From Perkinsus olseni (lineage: Eukaryota > Perkinsozoa > Perkinsida > Perkinsidae), in NCBI GenBank assembly GCA_013115135.1, contig JABANP010000032.1, forward strand, positions 177,526-241,525: a stretch of 64,000 bases of DNA, written 5' to 3'. A model generated the notes under the pieces. It did not search any database. It had not been told where the DNA came from and saw only the letters and a program-made list of their open reading frames with translations. This document shows positions 12,395-25,272 of this stretch, in pieces. The translations under genes were made by a program, and so were the position numbers. Every line of letters begins with the position of its first letter. Position 1 is the stretch's first letter.

Positions 12395-13229
12395 ACGGCC
12401 TTCCCTCTCTCCTGAAATTACAGTATGGAATCATTCCAGTCACTCTCTGCTCGCTGGCAGTCAGTGAATTAAAGGTTCCATCCAACTCAATCCAAGAAGG
12501 TCTATGCCGACTCCTGGACTCACTCACACACCCTAGCACCAAATGCCTGGCATTGTTCAATTCTAGGCACTGTTCACATATGAAATCGCAATGATCGGGA
12601 GGTATTCCGAATTGTAGGCACCGGCAGGCCAACCCCCGAACGGCAAACACCTCGGCTTGAAGTGCAGTCATCGGCAACGCAACGGCGGACCTTCAAAGGA
12701 AGACTTACGGAAGTTCCATGCGGATATTTTCGTGACCTGGCTACAGGTTCCGTCTCCTCACGTCAGAAAGACGCTCGTCCGACTTTTTGGATCTCCCCAC
12801 GGACGAGACAAAGAGGCGCTAGATCTCGCGCGGGTATCTATCGCTGCGATAGTATCGCGGGCTTTGGACGCGGTACCGGTTTCCCCTGCAGGTCAGCAAG
12901 GATCACGTTCATGTGATTCACGAACCGCCTTTTTGTTCAATTCTATCGTGAGAGTTTTCAGCGGTAACGTCACTTCGAAATGGGAGTTGATGCAAACCTT
13001 AACTTGCGGCCGTGTGATATTTATATGCAGAACTCATTTCACGCCTATGACTACGCACGAACAGACTCAGCTAAGAACAACTGTGTGATAGCTGGCAGCA
13101 CCACGTGTGCGACGACCCGGAGAATTCACAGGCATGAGATTCGGCAATTCCAAAGATGCGAGAGAAATATTGCAATCGCGGTTCATCTGAGCGGACCGCC
13201 CGTGGACTCCAGGGAACCCACAGCGACTA
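12395..13229. other. Spacer after the truncated copy, no gene supported
   Basis: This stretch replaces the missing 3' part of family copy 2. The open frames are short. A minus-strand stretch near 12530-12640 is Cys-rich (CDFICEQCLELNNARHLV), but nothing links it to a gene. Confidence 0.35.
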
Positions 13230-13234
13230 TGTCG

Positions 13235-13550
13235 TGTGGCGATAACTTGTTACTTCGTGATGGTCTATCAATCACGCACTAGCCGTGGGGAACGCACAAC
13301 ACACAAACAGGCACAGCGCACAAGACAGAGGCGCTTCTCTGCACTGGCTCCACTCAGGATGTATCGCAGGTTAGTCTGCCGAGACCAACGATGGTGGCTC
13401 ACTATAAGAACGATGATTACGTGTCGCGCGACCCAGACAGAAAACCTTGGCAACCGTCGAGGTAGCAGCATTCGCAAGCCGACAACGGTCCACGTGCATG
13501 TTCTGGCCGCAGCTTCTCTCGCGCGCATTCTCACCGAAGATCTCATCACT
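13235..13550. repeat. Divergent repeat upstream of secreted-family copy 3
   Basis: Partner of the 9745-10016 block. Together with 13560-13720, which resembles 10690-10945, it forms the 5' flank of the second duplicated unit. Read on the minus strand, both flanks retain related amino-acid strings (GILQVNPGKCEL here, GILQEDPGEGEL there). They may derive from an older coding sequence. Confidence 0.5.
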
Positions 13551-13729
13551 TAGCCACACAGGGATTCGGTTCCACATATCCTTTGATTCACGAGCCAACT
13601 CACACTTGCCCGGATTAACCTGTAGAATACCTTCCGGGATCTGGCTCACCTCAGCTCTCTGTGATTTACCGACTTTTTGCATCGCATTTCCAGAAGGTTC
13701 ATCTCAGTAAGTGTTCATCCGTTTTGGAA

Positions 13730-14548
13730 ATGCTCACGGTCCGAATCTTCCTGGTTCAAATTCTGATGGCGTCTGTCCTAGCCGTCCGATGCGATGATGC
13801 GGCTGCCGACCGGCTGCTACCTACTGTAGAGCCTCCTCTGCCTATCATTGTTTCAGTGCCACCGAACTGCCTACCTGATCTTGAACGTCACCCAGAAGGG
13901 CCTCCCCAATACTGCGTATATGTCCGAGGCAATAAGACTGTACAGAACGCAGGGATGCTCCTCGTGCCCAACTTCATCGACACTCCCGATGTCTCTTCGA
14001 ATCTCATCGGATTGTCGCAGACTCCTCCAGTCAGCATGGATTTGTTCATAATATCGAACGACTCTTCATCACCGGTTGATATGGGGCTTCGAGGAAGCGG
14101 CCGCACCAACTTCGAGCTCAGCCTCCCTCATGGTACCAAGCTCGACGTGGAGTTGGTCATTCCAACTTTCTCACGCATAGGGGGAGATCGCGGACGAAGC
14201 GGTTTGATTTCCCTTAAAATGCCAGCAATGTTCAACTTCACGGTCACTGTACCTGGTGTTGGAAACGTGTCATCTTCCACTAATTTCAACTTCTCAAGCT
14301 ATGTGGATACGAAAACCCCCTCAAAATATATCTTATCTGCCCCCGGAACATCGGCCACCTCTGACTATCTCTCCGCTTCAGTATCCCTGAGTGTCTTCAT
14401 CGGCTACGAGGTAGACCACCGTCAGTGGTCTTACTCAATCTATGTCGACTATGATGTCTTCGGTTTCGCTGGAGGTTCTCAAAGTTTTCACTACAGCGAC
14501 GTGAAGTTCCTTTTCCTGGAAGATGTCCCTGATCGCGCTCATCAATAA
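13730..14548 (+). CDS. Secreted-protein family copy 3, intact (273 aa)
   Basis: This is the only uninterrupted member of the array, a single exon. The N-terminus MLTVRIFLVQILMASVLAVR followed by CDD looks like a cleavable signal peptide. The mature chain has the shared blocks PPLPIIVSVPPNCLPDLERH, GMLLVPNFIDTPDVSSNL, DLFIISNDSSSPVDMGLRGS, LVIPTFSRIG and WSYSIYVDYDVFGFAGGSQS. It carries many N-x-S/T sequons and only a few Cys. Composition (beta-prone, alternating hydrophobics, Gly/Ser turns) suggests an extracellular beta-rich domain, but no known family is recognised. The start at 13730 was chosen over an upstream in-frame Met because it places the hydrophobic leader at the N-terminus, as in the other copies. 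Confidence 0.75.
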   Translation: MLTVRIFLVQILMASVLAVRCDDAAADRLLPTVEPPLPIIVSVPPNCLPDLERHPEGPPQYCVYVRGNKTVQNAGMLLVPNFIDTPDVSSNLIGLSQTPPVSMDLFIISNDSSSPVDMGLRGSGRTNFELSLPHGTKLDVELVIPTFSRIGGDRGRSGLISLKMPAMFNFTVTVPGVGNVSSSTNFNFSSYVDTKTPSKYILSAPGTSATSDYLSASVSLSVFIGYEVDHRQWSYSIYVDYDVFGFAGGSQSFHYSDVKFLFLEDVPDRAHQ

Positions 14549-14888
14549 TGAGCATCATGTTTTGAACAGTCGTCTATTATCCATGATTTTTGATAGAACG
14601 GTTCGAAGATGATTACCAATACCAGTCTATTTCCCTGAGCAGTTTGGTGCGCTCCTCCGCTACAATCATTTGTCTCTGCCCAAGCTATAGCCTTCTTCAA
14701 GTCGCGTCCTGCATATGTCCGAGTCAAAATATTCGTCTACGGTGGTTTTCGATGCTTCCATCATCCAAGTTAGCCCTTTCTTGGACCTTCATAGCGCTGC
14801 GTTGAGCCGGGGAGCAGCATGACCCCGCTACGACTGTTCTGTCTCGGTCCCTAGCAGGTTAACCTTCACTATTCTATATCAGTTCAAA

Positions 14889-15711
14889 ATGCTCGCGACT
14901 CATCTCTGCTTCATACGTATGCTGGTCATGTTCGGCGATACTCTGATAGGCGGTGATATGGCTCCTATCCAAGGCCCGAGTATGATCCTGGATCCGCCTT
15001 TGCCGATCATTGCTATGTCACCACCGAATTGCCTGGAGGAGCGTGCCGGCCGTCCCAACGGTCCCCCCTGACTACTGCCTGTATATTCTGGAGAACAGGA
15101 CCCTGATCAGCCCAGGGATGCTCCTCGTCTCCAACTACACTAACTTTACTGGGACCCCTTCTAATCCTCACGATACGTCTCAGCCACCCCCAGTCAGCTT
15201 CGAGCTCTTCGTCGTACTCAACGACTCCCTATCCCCCGTGGATGTCGGACTTCGAGGGAGCGGCCGCACCACCTTCCAAGTTGATCTCCCTAATGGTGGT
15301 AAGCTCGAGTGGAGCCTAGAGATTCCACCCTTCTCACGGATAGGGAGAGATCGTCTGCAAAATAACGTGGCGCTTCTTGATATGAGAACAATGATGCACT
15401 TGAAGGTCAACATACCGGGTTTGGATGAAGTATCCTCTTCGAACCGGAGGCGTTTCGTAGGTTATGTCGGCGTCAATGGTAGACCCGGTAGATTCATCCG
15501 ATACCCCGGGAGCTTGGACGCCATTTCTACTAACGTCTCTGCTTCAGTGCAGCTCGACGTATTCGTTTACGATCGCGACGGCCCCGAGTGGGGTTTCATC
15601 GCCCGTACCAGCTATGTTGTATCCGGCTACGTCAACGGCTCGGGGAGCTTCAATTATGCCGGCGAGAAAGATCTTGTGGATGAGAGTATCCCCGACAGTA
15701 GCGGCCAGTGA
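14889..15711 (+). pseudogene. Secreted-protein family copy 4, +1 frame break at 15063-15069
   Basis: Starts with the leader MLATHLCFIRMLVMFGDTLI, almost identical to copy 2, and follows the family through RAGRPNGPP. There the sequence GGT-CCC-CCC-TGA runs into a stop. One base over, the family continues through YCLYILENRTLISPGMLLVS and GLRGSGRTTF to the TGA at 15709. Copy 2 has one base fewer at the same place, so the insertion is specific to copy 4, in a run of six C. Apart from that base the gene looks intact and well conserved. It may therefore be a sequencing indel, a recent pseudogene or a frameshifted gene. Confidence 0.65.
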
Positions 15712-16530
15712 TACGTAAGACCGACAACGAAGGGTATACTTTCAACGATTGACCACCGCTATCGTTAGTAGATCCAGTGATGCTGGCCAATATTAAGTCT
15801 GTCGCCCCCAGCGCTTTGGTTCCGTTTCAAACATTGTCTAGGCCGAGCTTTGGCCGGTCTTCTTGGTCCACTCAATACTCTATCGGAATAGATCAGATCA
15901 TGGTGGTTTTCCGCTCTTCCCACTCCTCAAGTTAGCCCCCTCTTGAGAACTCAATGGTGCCGCGTTTAATGAGGGTGGGCTGGGTCACAGCGACATCTTT
16001 CACAATCCAGCATTAAGTCGATCACGGAGTCGGAGTCGATCATTTCTCAACCCTTGAGTAATGAATCAACAGTTCAGGTGAGGCATCAAGTATACTGAGG
16101 TTGAGACGTTCGTGCTGAGGGCTCAGCTTCAGCTGATCTGGAGGCCTTAGCCTGCCGTACCAACTGGCATGGTTCACATTATCATGCTAGTCCTTGGGAT
16201 GATTATCATATTGATGACTGGTTTACTCAACACAGAAGTCGAATGTCGTCACGAATAACGACGAAGTAGCACAGAATGTATGGTGCGTGTTTGGTGATAA
16301 ATCGAGTGTCATCGAACCACCGTTCGCGGGTGGTATCGGGAACGCTGAGGGCTTCCATCTGAGACGGGACGGACCACTGTACGGGACATATCGAAGACCG
16401 CTTCCAGCAGTGGAAAGAACGGAAGTGCAATAGCAGAAACGAACATGACTCGCTCAGCGCTCGACATGCAAGGCGCCCCTTACCTATCTTTTCCGCGTGA
16501 CTGAAGGCTGAGCTGCTAGTGTAAGGCCCG
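15712..16530. other. No gene supported
   Basis: Intergenic stretch between the secreted array and the convergent membrane-protein gene. Nothing recognisable was seen. Confidence 0.4.
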
Positions 16531-16536
16531 GGTGAT

Positions 16537-17711
16537 TTACTGCGTGGCGTTTCGGCGTGTCGATGATGATGATGACGACCGTGGTCGCTGAGAACAGGAG
16601 CTCATACGTAAGTGACCGCTGGTACCGCAGAGAGCGGCCACAAGGACAACGACGTGGAACAGGCGATGTTCGGCCCACCCATACCGCTCCGAAGGAGAGC
16701 TCCGCCCATAAGCGTGGTGGTGGTGATGGCGATGATGCCGCGAAGACACATCGCTGTCTGACTCAACCTGCCAAGAAGCGCCACCTGGAATTTCTCCATC
16801 TCGAGCATCGCCACCTACCCCAGGAGGGGCGAGGAACCTCCCGTATCGTTGGTGGTTTTGTAACCTTTCGCGATAACTCATCCGACGCTCTCGATGATGG
16901 TTCGCAGGCGATGAACTCTTTCGCGTTCGATCGCCCTTGAACAGCGCCTTTATCCGCGTTAGTGCTGATTTCGACCGGAGACCTGGTTACACCGACTAGA
17001 GCCTAGGGAGGAGAAGTGGAGAGAACCTTACTTGTCCAGACGTAGAAGATCACTGTGGCAAGGACGAGAGATCCGATAACAATGAGGACAACGACATAGT
17101 AAGGCAGACCGCCTGGTCTCGCCGGAGCCTCATTGGCGGCCTGCTGCCGAAGACCTGAGGTAAACCAAGAGGAGCTAAGGGTCTTTCAAGGCTAGGGATC
17201 GCTCCATTATCGCGAACGGGAAGCGGGTTCTGACAGTCTGCTATGCGTATCACATGACATACCATAAAATGGACCAATTCGCATCGCATCCTCTACCTGG
17301 ATTCCCTGAAAACGCCATTACGGGAGCTGCAAACTGGGATGGTGGTGAATCTGACGGGTTGACGATCAGAGGGGGCACCGTAGTCGTCTGCAACACCGGC
17401 TGCTGTTGTTGTGGTACCTGAGCAGTAGCTTAGCCTAGAGGTGAGGTTTGGCTGAGTACTACTGGGGCAATGACGCCGATCGAGCCTTGAGCCTGTTGAG
17501 GTAGGCCGAGGCTAGCCTGAGCGAGAGGAGAAGCCGTCCCGCTAATGGACGGGGCAGGGACCTGAGAGTGGTAGTGACTACGGGTCTGCAGTACTCGCGG
17601 ACTTACCAAGGCGGTCGAGGTTGATAGTACAAGCAAGAGGGCGATTGGTGTCCAGAGTAACCGAGGGGCGCCGATTAGCGTCGTTACATGGGAGGGAAGG
17701 GGCATGACCAA
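16537..17711 (-). CDS. Single-pass (type I) membrane protein with His-rich cytoplasmic tail
   Basis: Unknown family. The ATG at 17711 begins MPLPSHVTTLIGAPRLLWTP followed by IALLLVLSTSTALV, a signal peptide. A Gln/Pro/Ser/Thr-rich ectodomain follows. A 45-nt GT-AG intron removes an in-frame stop and joins GSIGVIAP to VPQQQQPVLQ. The next intron (GTAGAGG to TTTACCTCAG) joins to LRQQAANEAPARPGG and the transmembrane helix YYVVVLIVIGSLVLATVIFY. Then come a GTAAGG donor, a basic/Ser-rich tail containing KEFIACEPSSRASDELSRK, a possible 34-nt intron, and a run of four to five His (HHRHHHHHAYG). The last exon ends at or before 16537. The layout (signal, low-complexity stalk, one helix, short tail) is that of a cell-surface protein. 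The tail exon joins are less certain than the front. Confidence 0.5.
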
Positions 17712-18224
17712 AAACTGTTAATCCAGTCCATTACTCTCAGCCAATTCCCAAGAGGGGGTGAATTCTGATTCGCCCAGAGTCCACCCCATCGCAGGAACTG
17801 ACCAGCCGGACTGTGAACAGCACTAGCGCTCCGAGTTTATTCGGATGAAGTTCTTACACATGTGATATTTGCACAACAGAAGTTCTTTTGGTGGTCCCCA
17901 CTCCCAGGCAACACAAAAGCGGACACACTCATCAGACAACTTTCATGTTCATCACGCTTTAACAGCTCGTACTACTCACTAATTCTAGATAGCAGAACGG
18001 GTAGAAACCCGACTGGTCTACCGATTCCATAAATGCAAGCCGGCCTGACATCTTGGCAGCACAGCATCAAATAAAAGAGGATCTTGTCGTTCAATAGATT
18101 ACTATCATCCCGATGTACGGGGTTGGTCTTCAAGACAATTGAGATATAGGCTAATAATCAGTAAACTCTAACAGTCAGTATGAGAGCAGTGGTATAGATG
18201 TACTGTACGAGGAGAATCATTCTG
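17712..18224. other. Intergenic, no gene seen
   Basis: AT-richer spacer between two minus-strand genes. No motif was recognised. Confidence 0.4.
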
Positions 18225-18360
18225 GCTTGAGCATCCTCTGTTTGTCTTGCGAGATACTCACTTTGAGCATCACCGGTTTGCCTTGCCAGATATTCGTTTT
18301 GGGCATCCCCGGTTTAACTTGCCAGTTATTCATTTTGGGCACCTCCTGCGTGTCTTTCTT
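18225..18360. repeat. 36-bp tandem repeat, about 3.5 units
   Basis: Units at 18225-18260, 18261-18296 and 18297-18332, plus a partial unit. Each has the frame TTTGRGCATC.C.GGTTT....TTGCCAG.TATTC with some drift. It lies just beyond the 3' end of the minus-strand kinase-like gene, so it may be in its 3' UTR. Confidence 0.6.
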
Positions 18361-18503
18361 CCCTCCTTTCTGTTTCTCCTTCAGTTGTGTAACAGCAGTG
18401 TGATGACGGAGGAACTAAATGGAAAGAATAACTTCAGGCAGCCGCACCTCGAAGATTCCACTCGGTCCGAAACCCCATTTAGTGAAACGATAGCGAGACT
18501 CAC

Positions 18504-20440
<1,937 letters not shown>

Positions 20441-21070
20441 GCAATACAATGATACGACCGAGACACCCGTAGCGTCTAACCCAAGATCAAAAGGAAGTTC
20501 AGTGCGCAACGGAAGCGTTGGGAGAACCAGAGCTGCGTGTGTGTGAGTTTATAGTTCAACGCCGATCACCAGGGCTGCGATACGTATACAACAACGGACA
20601 ATACTGGTCTCGAACAAAAACTGCTCCTGCAGCTGAAGTTCAGCTTTCTCAGTCCAAGTCACCTTCGGTTTGTTCTCGATTATCGGCCTTACTACGACGC
20701 TCGCAGAAGAAGGAGAGAAGCCAAGTGATGAAGCCACTTCGGGTAGCTGAAAGACACGAAGCGCTCACAACTACTGAACGAGTGAACGATCATGCCACGC
20801 GGTAGGGGAATGCGTAGAACCTTCATACGCGGGCTCACCTTCAGAATCACAATCCCTCTGGGACCCTTGATCATCATTGCGGCTAGTTTCATCAAATATC
20901 ATATGATAGTTCGCCGAAGGCAGACAATTGATAGGAGTGCGAGACAATAAATCCTGCAAAGAGTGACAATAAGCCCCAGCAATCAACAGAGCGCCGAACA
21001 CTAAGCCGTTCTTTGGGATCTAATCATTACGACTTCGATGCACACACTGGACAAAGCTTAATATGTAGCC
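20441..21070. other. Possible 5' part of the DYRK-like gene; no exon supported
   Basis: Short hydrophilic minus-strand frames occur near 20790-20890 (DETSRNDDQGSQRDCDSEGE), which could be a further N-terminal exon. Splice links to the kinase exons could not be shown. Confidence 0.25.
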
Positions 21071-21207
21071 CGACGTGCGACCTCACGAACGCAATCCCCA
21101 ATTGAAGCAAAGATCCGGAAAATGCGTTCTTGCAAGTGCACGAAAAGCGCACGTTGAAGATTCGCCTCGGTATGGCACGATGGGGTCCGCTGGCTCGCTG
21201 CTATTAG

Positions 21208-22019
21208 GTCGACGAAGCGGATTACGGCATGACAGTCGAGGCGGACTCGAGCCTGAGAGAGTCGATGGGCATGCCGAGGTGGGGTCTGCAGCCTTACATA
21301 CTTTGTGGAGAAGAATGTTAGTTGGCGTATCTTGGGGTATCTTTCCGTTTCATTTTTGCGCGGTCAGGTGCGCAGCCGCGAGATTTCGGATATTACACGT
21401 TCCGACGATTTTCACTCTGATCATGTGACGACAAGCCTTCTTGCCGAACTGGGAACTCCTAACTCGCAGTGGGAAGACCCAGACTATGGAGATATTGATC
21501 CACTTCGTGGGGGTCAACAGCACGTGTTGTGAGACCTCGGACTTCGCTGACTTCGCGAGTTCAAGGCACGAGACTGTCGTCTACCGCTTATTTCGTACTT
21601 GTCAGTCTCAGGCTAGCCTCCAACTCTGCTGACTCATCAGAAGCCTCAGGCCCATCTGCCGAGTAAGTTGAATGGTAGCGTTTGCATGCCTTTACACATC
21701 GCCTTGTTTTTTCTTTCACCTATGCTTTTCAGAATCTTGCCGCTTTCCGAGCATCAGAGTCCGAAGGACACCACCGTTGACATCGATGATGGTGACCGGA
21801 TACTAGAACCCTCGTGCGAGGACTATATAGGCGCTGAGTTAGCGAGTACGCCGGCACGCTCCGATCCGAGAGGAGCATGATGATACCGTTTGCGCCCCAG
21901 GTCCAGCCAGTACTGCTGTCCGAGAACGTCCGCCGTTGGTAACTACCAGCAGAGCCTCCCTGCTTTCTGCGGATGAGGAGGAGCTCATGGACATGATACT
22001 CAGAGAAGTTGGTGTTTAG
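21208..22019 (+). CDS. Uncharacterised multi-exon protein
   Basis: No family is recognised. Plus-strand exons are inferred from GT-AG signals and protein-like sequence. One at 21208-21316 encodes VDEADYGMTVEADSSLRESM after an AG acceptor and before GTTAGTTG. One at about 21370-21520 contains LGTPNSQWEDPDYGDIDPLR. A short exon ending at 21663 encodes SNSADSSEASGPSAE before GTAAGTTG. The final exons encode SCRFPSIRVRRTPPL, a 51-nt intron, and a C-terminus ending SLLSADEEELMDMILREVGV with TAG at 22017. The protein is acidic and Ser-rich, consistent with a disordered protein. The 5' end is not found, and the phase of the 21316/21367 join is uncertain. Confidence 0.45.
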
Positions 22020-22142
22020 CCAGTTACACTTCCTCCGACTTGCCACTTTGTCGCGTTGTCAATTCCCTCGTTACTACGCCCAGAGCTGCTGGCTACGATC
22101 GCTCATGTGCCTTCCCAGTTCAATATTCCTTTGCCATTCAAG

Positions 22143-24257
22143 ATGCGTTTTGGCCTATTCTCTTCGCTTGTGGTCGTCGTTCGGTCCTTCGCAACAGTCG
22201 AAGTCGCCGATCAATGCCACGAGTAAGTCGACGCATAGCAGGTGTATCTTCTCGCATGCGCCATTCACTTGAACCATGCTCCTGACAGTTACTGTCGTGA
22301 GCTCTTGGGAGCTGACTCTTATTGCCGTTACCACAACGAGCAGTACTATTGCCGAGGCGGCCTACCGTCAACTTCTCCCTGCCAGCCTCGCGTCGATTGT
22401 GAGTTCGTGGATTCATTAGCAGTCATGTCTCCTACTTCCGATTTCAGGCGCTGTACAAAGCTCGGCGCCTGCTACTGCCCCGTTCTCCTCCCCAGCGGGC
22501 GAGCCGGCTGAAGGTAGTCTTACTTGTCATTTCGCACTCCCCGTATCTGCTTAGAAGGTCCCCCTGAAGCACAAGTGCAAGGGTCGGGTGCTTTGACTGG
22601 CTGCGACAATTATTGTCAAGAACTGAATCCTGACGTTGTCTCCTACTGCAAGCTGTTCCTTTCCCCGCCGACATGCAAGCATGGTGGTCAGCTATGTCGA
22701 CCGAATCAAGAATGCACAACAGGTGAGTCGCCTGGCACTCATCGAACGTTGCCTGTTGAATCTGTTGGACGCTGGTAGGATATTACAACCCTTCGGCACC
22801 ATCGGCTCCAGGGACTGGTGCAGCCACTACGAAGAATATCATGCGGACTACAACTGCTCCTACACAAGGTACCATTTCGTCAATCGTGTATCCTATCTAC
22901 CGCTGCTCGACCATGGATAGGTGCGGCCCCCAACTCGCGCCCTGGTTGTGCTGGGGCAGCTCCTGCTGGAGAAGAGGACGTATTTTGGTGGACCGAATGG
23001 CCGTCTGGCCTCTACACTAAGGTGCAGTGGACTGAGTAAGTCCGCCCGGGCCTCAGCGCTATCGGGAAATCCTACTGGCCAGTCGGTTCCTTGGGTGCTC
23101 GGAACGCTATTGATTAGTTACTATCGACGGCTACTCCGGCTCTTGACCACGAACTGTGCCTACATGAGAGTCACTAAGCTGATCCTTCGAGTGTTACATC
23201 CCCAGTTCCCTCCGGGTGTCTCATCCAGCGATAGGCTATGGTGAGTATGATACCCGTATCAGCTCCTCGCTCAGAGTTTCTGGCATTTCCATTTAATGAT
23301 TTCATTGGTCGGGGCTCCTTAAGGTATCCAGACGGCGATGTTACCAAGAGTGTCTTGTATACAGAGCTGCTCACAAAGCTCGGCGGAACGAGTGTTCGTA
23401 AGCTTCATGTCTGCGTCTACCATGTAGGAGCGAGCTGATTGCCAGGCGAGATATTCATGCTTCCTTACGTATTCGATGAGGTCTCGAGAGAGGGATGGCT
23501 GAGCATCGCACCAACAAAAGGCAAAGTCATGTCCGGCGTTTTCCATCTCTTGAACGAGTACAACGCGAAACTATCGTCTATCAAGTTCTCGGGGGTAAGC
23601 CGGCGTCTGCGTATCTCATTTTCACCAGCTTGCTCACTAGATTACGGTCGACTACGAGGAGATGAAGCATGTTCCAACCGAGTATGATTTGTTCTGGGAT
23701 CCCCAAGGTGAAGCAGATTTCAAAGACGGAACGAATTTCGAAGTTGGTGTCGCCATCGGATTCGATCAAGTGGGGAGGTTCGAAGAGTGGCCCTGGATCA
23801 GCCACTTCTATCTGGAAATGTGAGCTAAAGCTTTCGTGTTGTTCCAACTTTCGGACTCATCAGGTATGACTTTTTCCGTCCCACTGCATACATCAGTCAA
23901 ACGGCTGATTCAAGATTCTTGCTGTATGAGAACATGCCGAGCAAGATGGTTAATTACGTGGTCAATGAGGCCGTCGACAAGGTCGTTCAAGCTGCTTATG
24001 TTGAGCATCAGAGCCGCGCCCACCTTATGTGGTCGATGCAATTCCAGGGTGACCAATGCGTCTACCCTCTCAACTCTGGTAAGTGCGGTTATAACCACGA
24101 GTTTGGCTCGTGGGATGCCGCTCCATTCAACGAATTCCTTCGTATCATCAAGGGCAAACTCGCCCATAATTCACAGGGGATTTATCATTATGATTTCTTG
24201 CCGTATTCCATGATTCCCGATGATATGCACCAGTGCCTGAGTAATGGCTGTTCTTAG
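22143..24257 (+). CDS. Cys-rich secreted protein, multi-exon
   Basis: The first exon (ATG at 22143) encodes MRFGLFSSLVVVVRSFATVE, a signal peptide, up to a GTAAGTCG donor. In-phase exons then give two related Cys modules: DYCRELLGADSYCRYHNEQY followed by YCRGG, and NYCQELNPDVVSYCKLFLSP followed by PTCKHGGQLCRPNQEC. A Thr/Ala/Pro-rich linker ends before a block with EEDVFWWTEWPSGLYTKVQW. The C-terminal half is a folded-looking domain (IGYEFLAFPFNDFIGRGSLR; EIFMLPYVFDEVSREGWLSI; YDLFWDPQGEADFKDGTNFE; HLMWSMQFQGDQCVYPLNSG). It ends HQCLSNGCS with TAG at 24255. Introns are about 34-66 nt with GTGAGT/GTAAGT donors. The join between about 23040 and 23190 is unresolved. No known family is recognised. 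Secretion and paired Cys suggest an extracellular or vacuolar role. Confidence 0.65.
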
Positions 24258-25272
24258 CCGTTCTCGGTGATCGAGATTTTCATTAAACTGTAAAGTTCAC
24301 TCAGTAGTCCTTCATCCTATAGTAGTGTCATATTATTCAGTACATAATCAGCCGTTCAAGTATATCTCTCTCCGGTTGTTATTCGTCCATTCATCATATA
24401 AACTATTTTATCGACTCTTTTAAATCGCCCATTCACTCTTCATTCGTATCATCGCATCTCGTCAATCCCTCATCGCCACATCAGGCAAGAGTAGAGAAGA
24501 TGATAGTCGCTCACTCTTCTTTTCTGGTTCAAATTCGTTCTTTTCGTATACATCGGTGATCATGTGATGTCAGATGGCATGTCTCCCCAACACAGTTGCT
24601 ATTTCCACCCAAACCCCTCTGTCTTTGCGCTTAGGAGTACGCGGCTCAATTATTATTGATATTGCTACTATACCAATGCAATCGCAAGATGCGCAATGTG
24701 GCAGGTCGTACAAATTTCGAAAGGTCTCTATCGTTGACATGTGCGTTCTTCAAAAAATCGACCGCCCAATCCTGGGTGAGTGTAGCTGGATTCCTCGTTT
24801 TCATGGGAGCTCTCAGCGGTCGAGCCTCGTTCACGATGCCTCCGCTACTGCCCTGTGGAGCTGTTCAACACGACGCTATCGTCTCCGAGTAAAAGTAACC
24901 AGAGTGGTAGATAAGAAAAGAAGACAATAAGAGAAGAGGTAAAGAGCGTTTAATACACAAGCATATCAAACGATACGAGGCATAGTTGTAGAGTTGGAAT
25001 ATAACCAAGTTCTATAATCAGTCGAAGTCATATATTTAACATGACCATGGGCCAAACTTTGCTCCACATCTTGGACAGTCACGCACACCGCCAGACAAGC
25101 TCGCCGTGGCTGACTACCAATATATCAGCCAGGGAAGCTGATTAGATCACGAGAAGTTGAGAAAATGGCGCGTAGGGAACAGCGAAGATGAGGAGTGAAG
25201 AGGATACTAAAGGATACACTGAGGATAAGCAAATATAAGATGTCGAAATTCAAATGTTTTTCACGATTCTAT
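24258..25272. other. Intergenic, AT-rich, no gene seen
   Basis: 3' flanks of two convergent genes. Open frames are short and without recognisable motifs. Confidence 0.45.

Larger units (their letters stand above)
10954..15118 (+). repeat. Tandem duplication of a two-gene unit (period about 2.8 kb)
   Basis: Copies 1 and 2 with their flanks repeat as copies 3 and 4. The offset is about 2776 nt at the start of copy 1 versus copy 3, and about 2795 nt at copy 2 versus copy 4. The intergenic stretch at 11944-12165 is nearly identical to 14741-14962. Copy 2 lost its 3' part after the duplication, or the unit breakpoint lies there. Confidence 0.7.

Noticed and set aside
17430..17475. In-frame TAA in the membrane-protein gene
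   Set aside because: It lies inside a 45-nt in-phase GT-AG intron.
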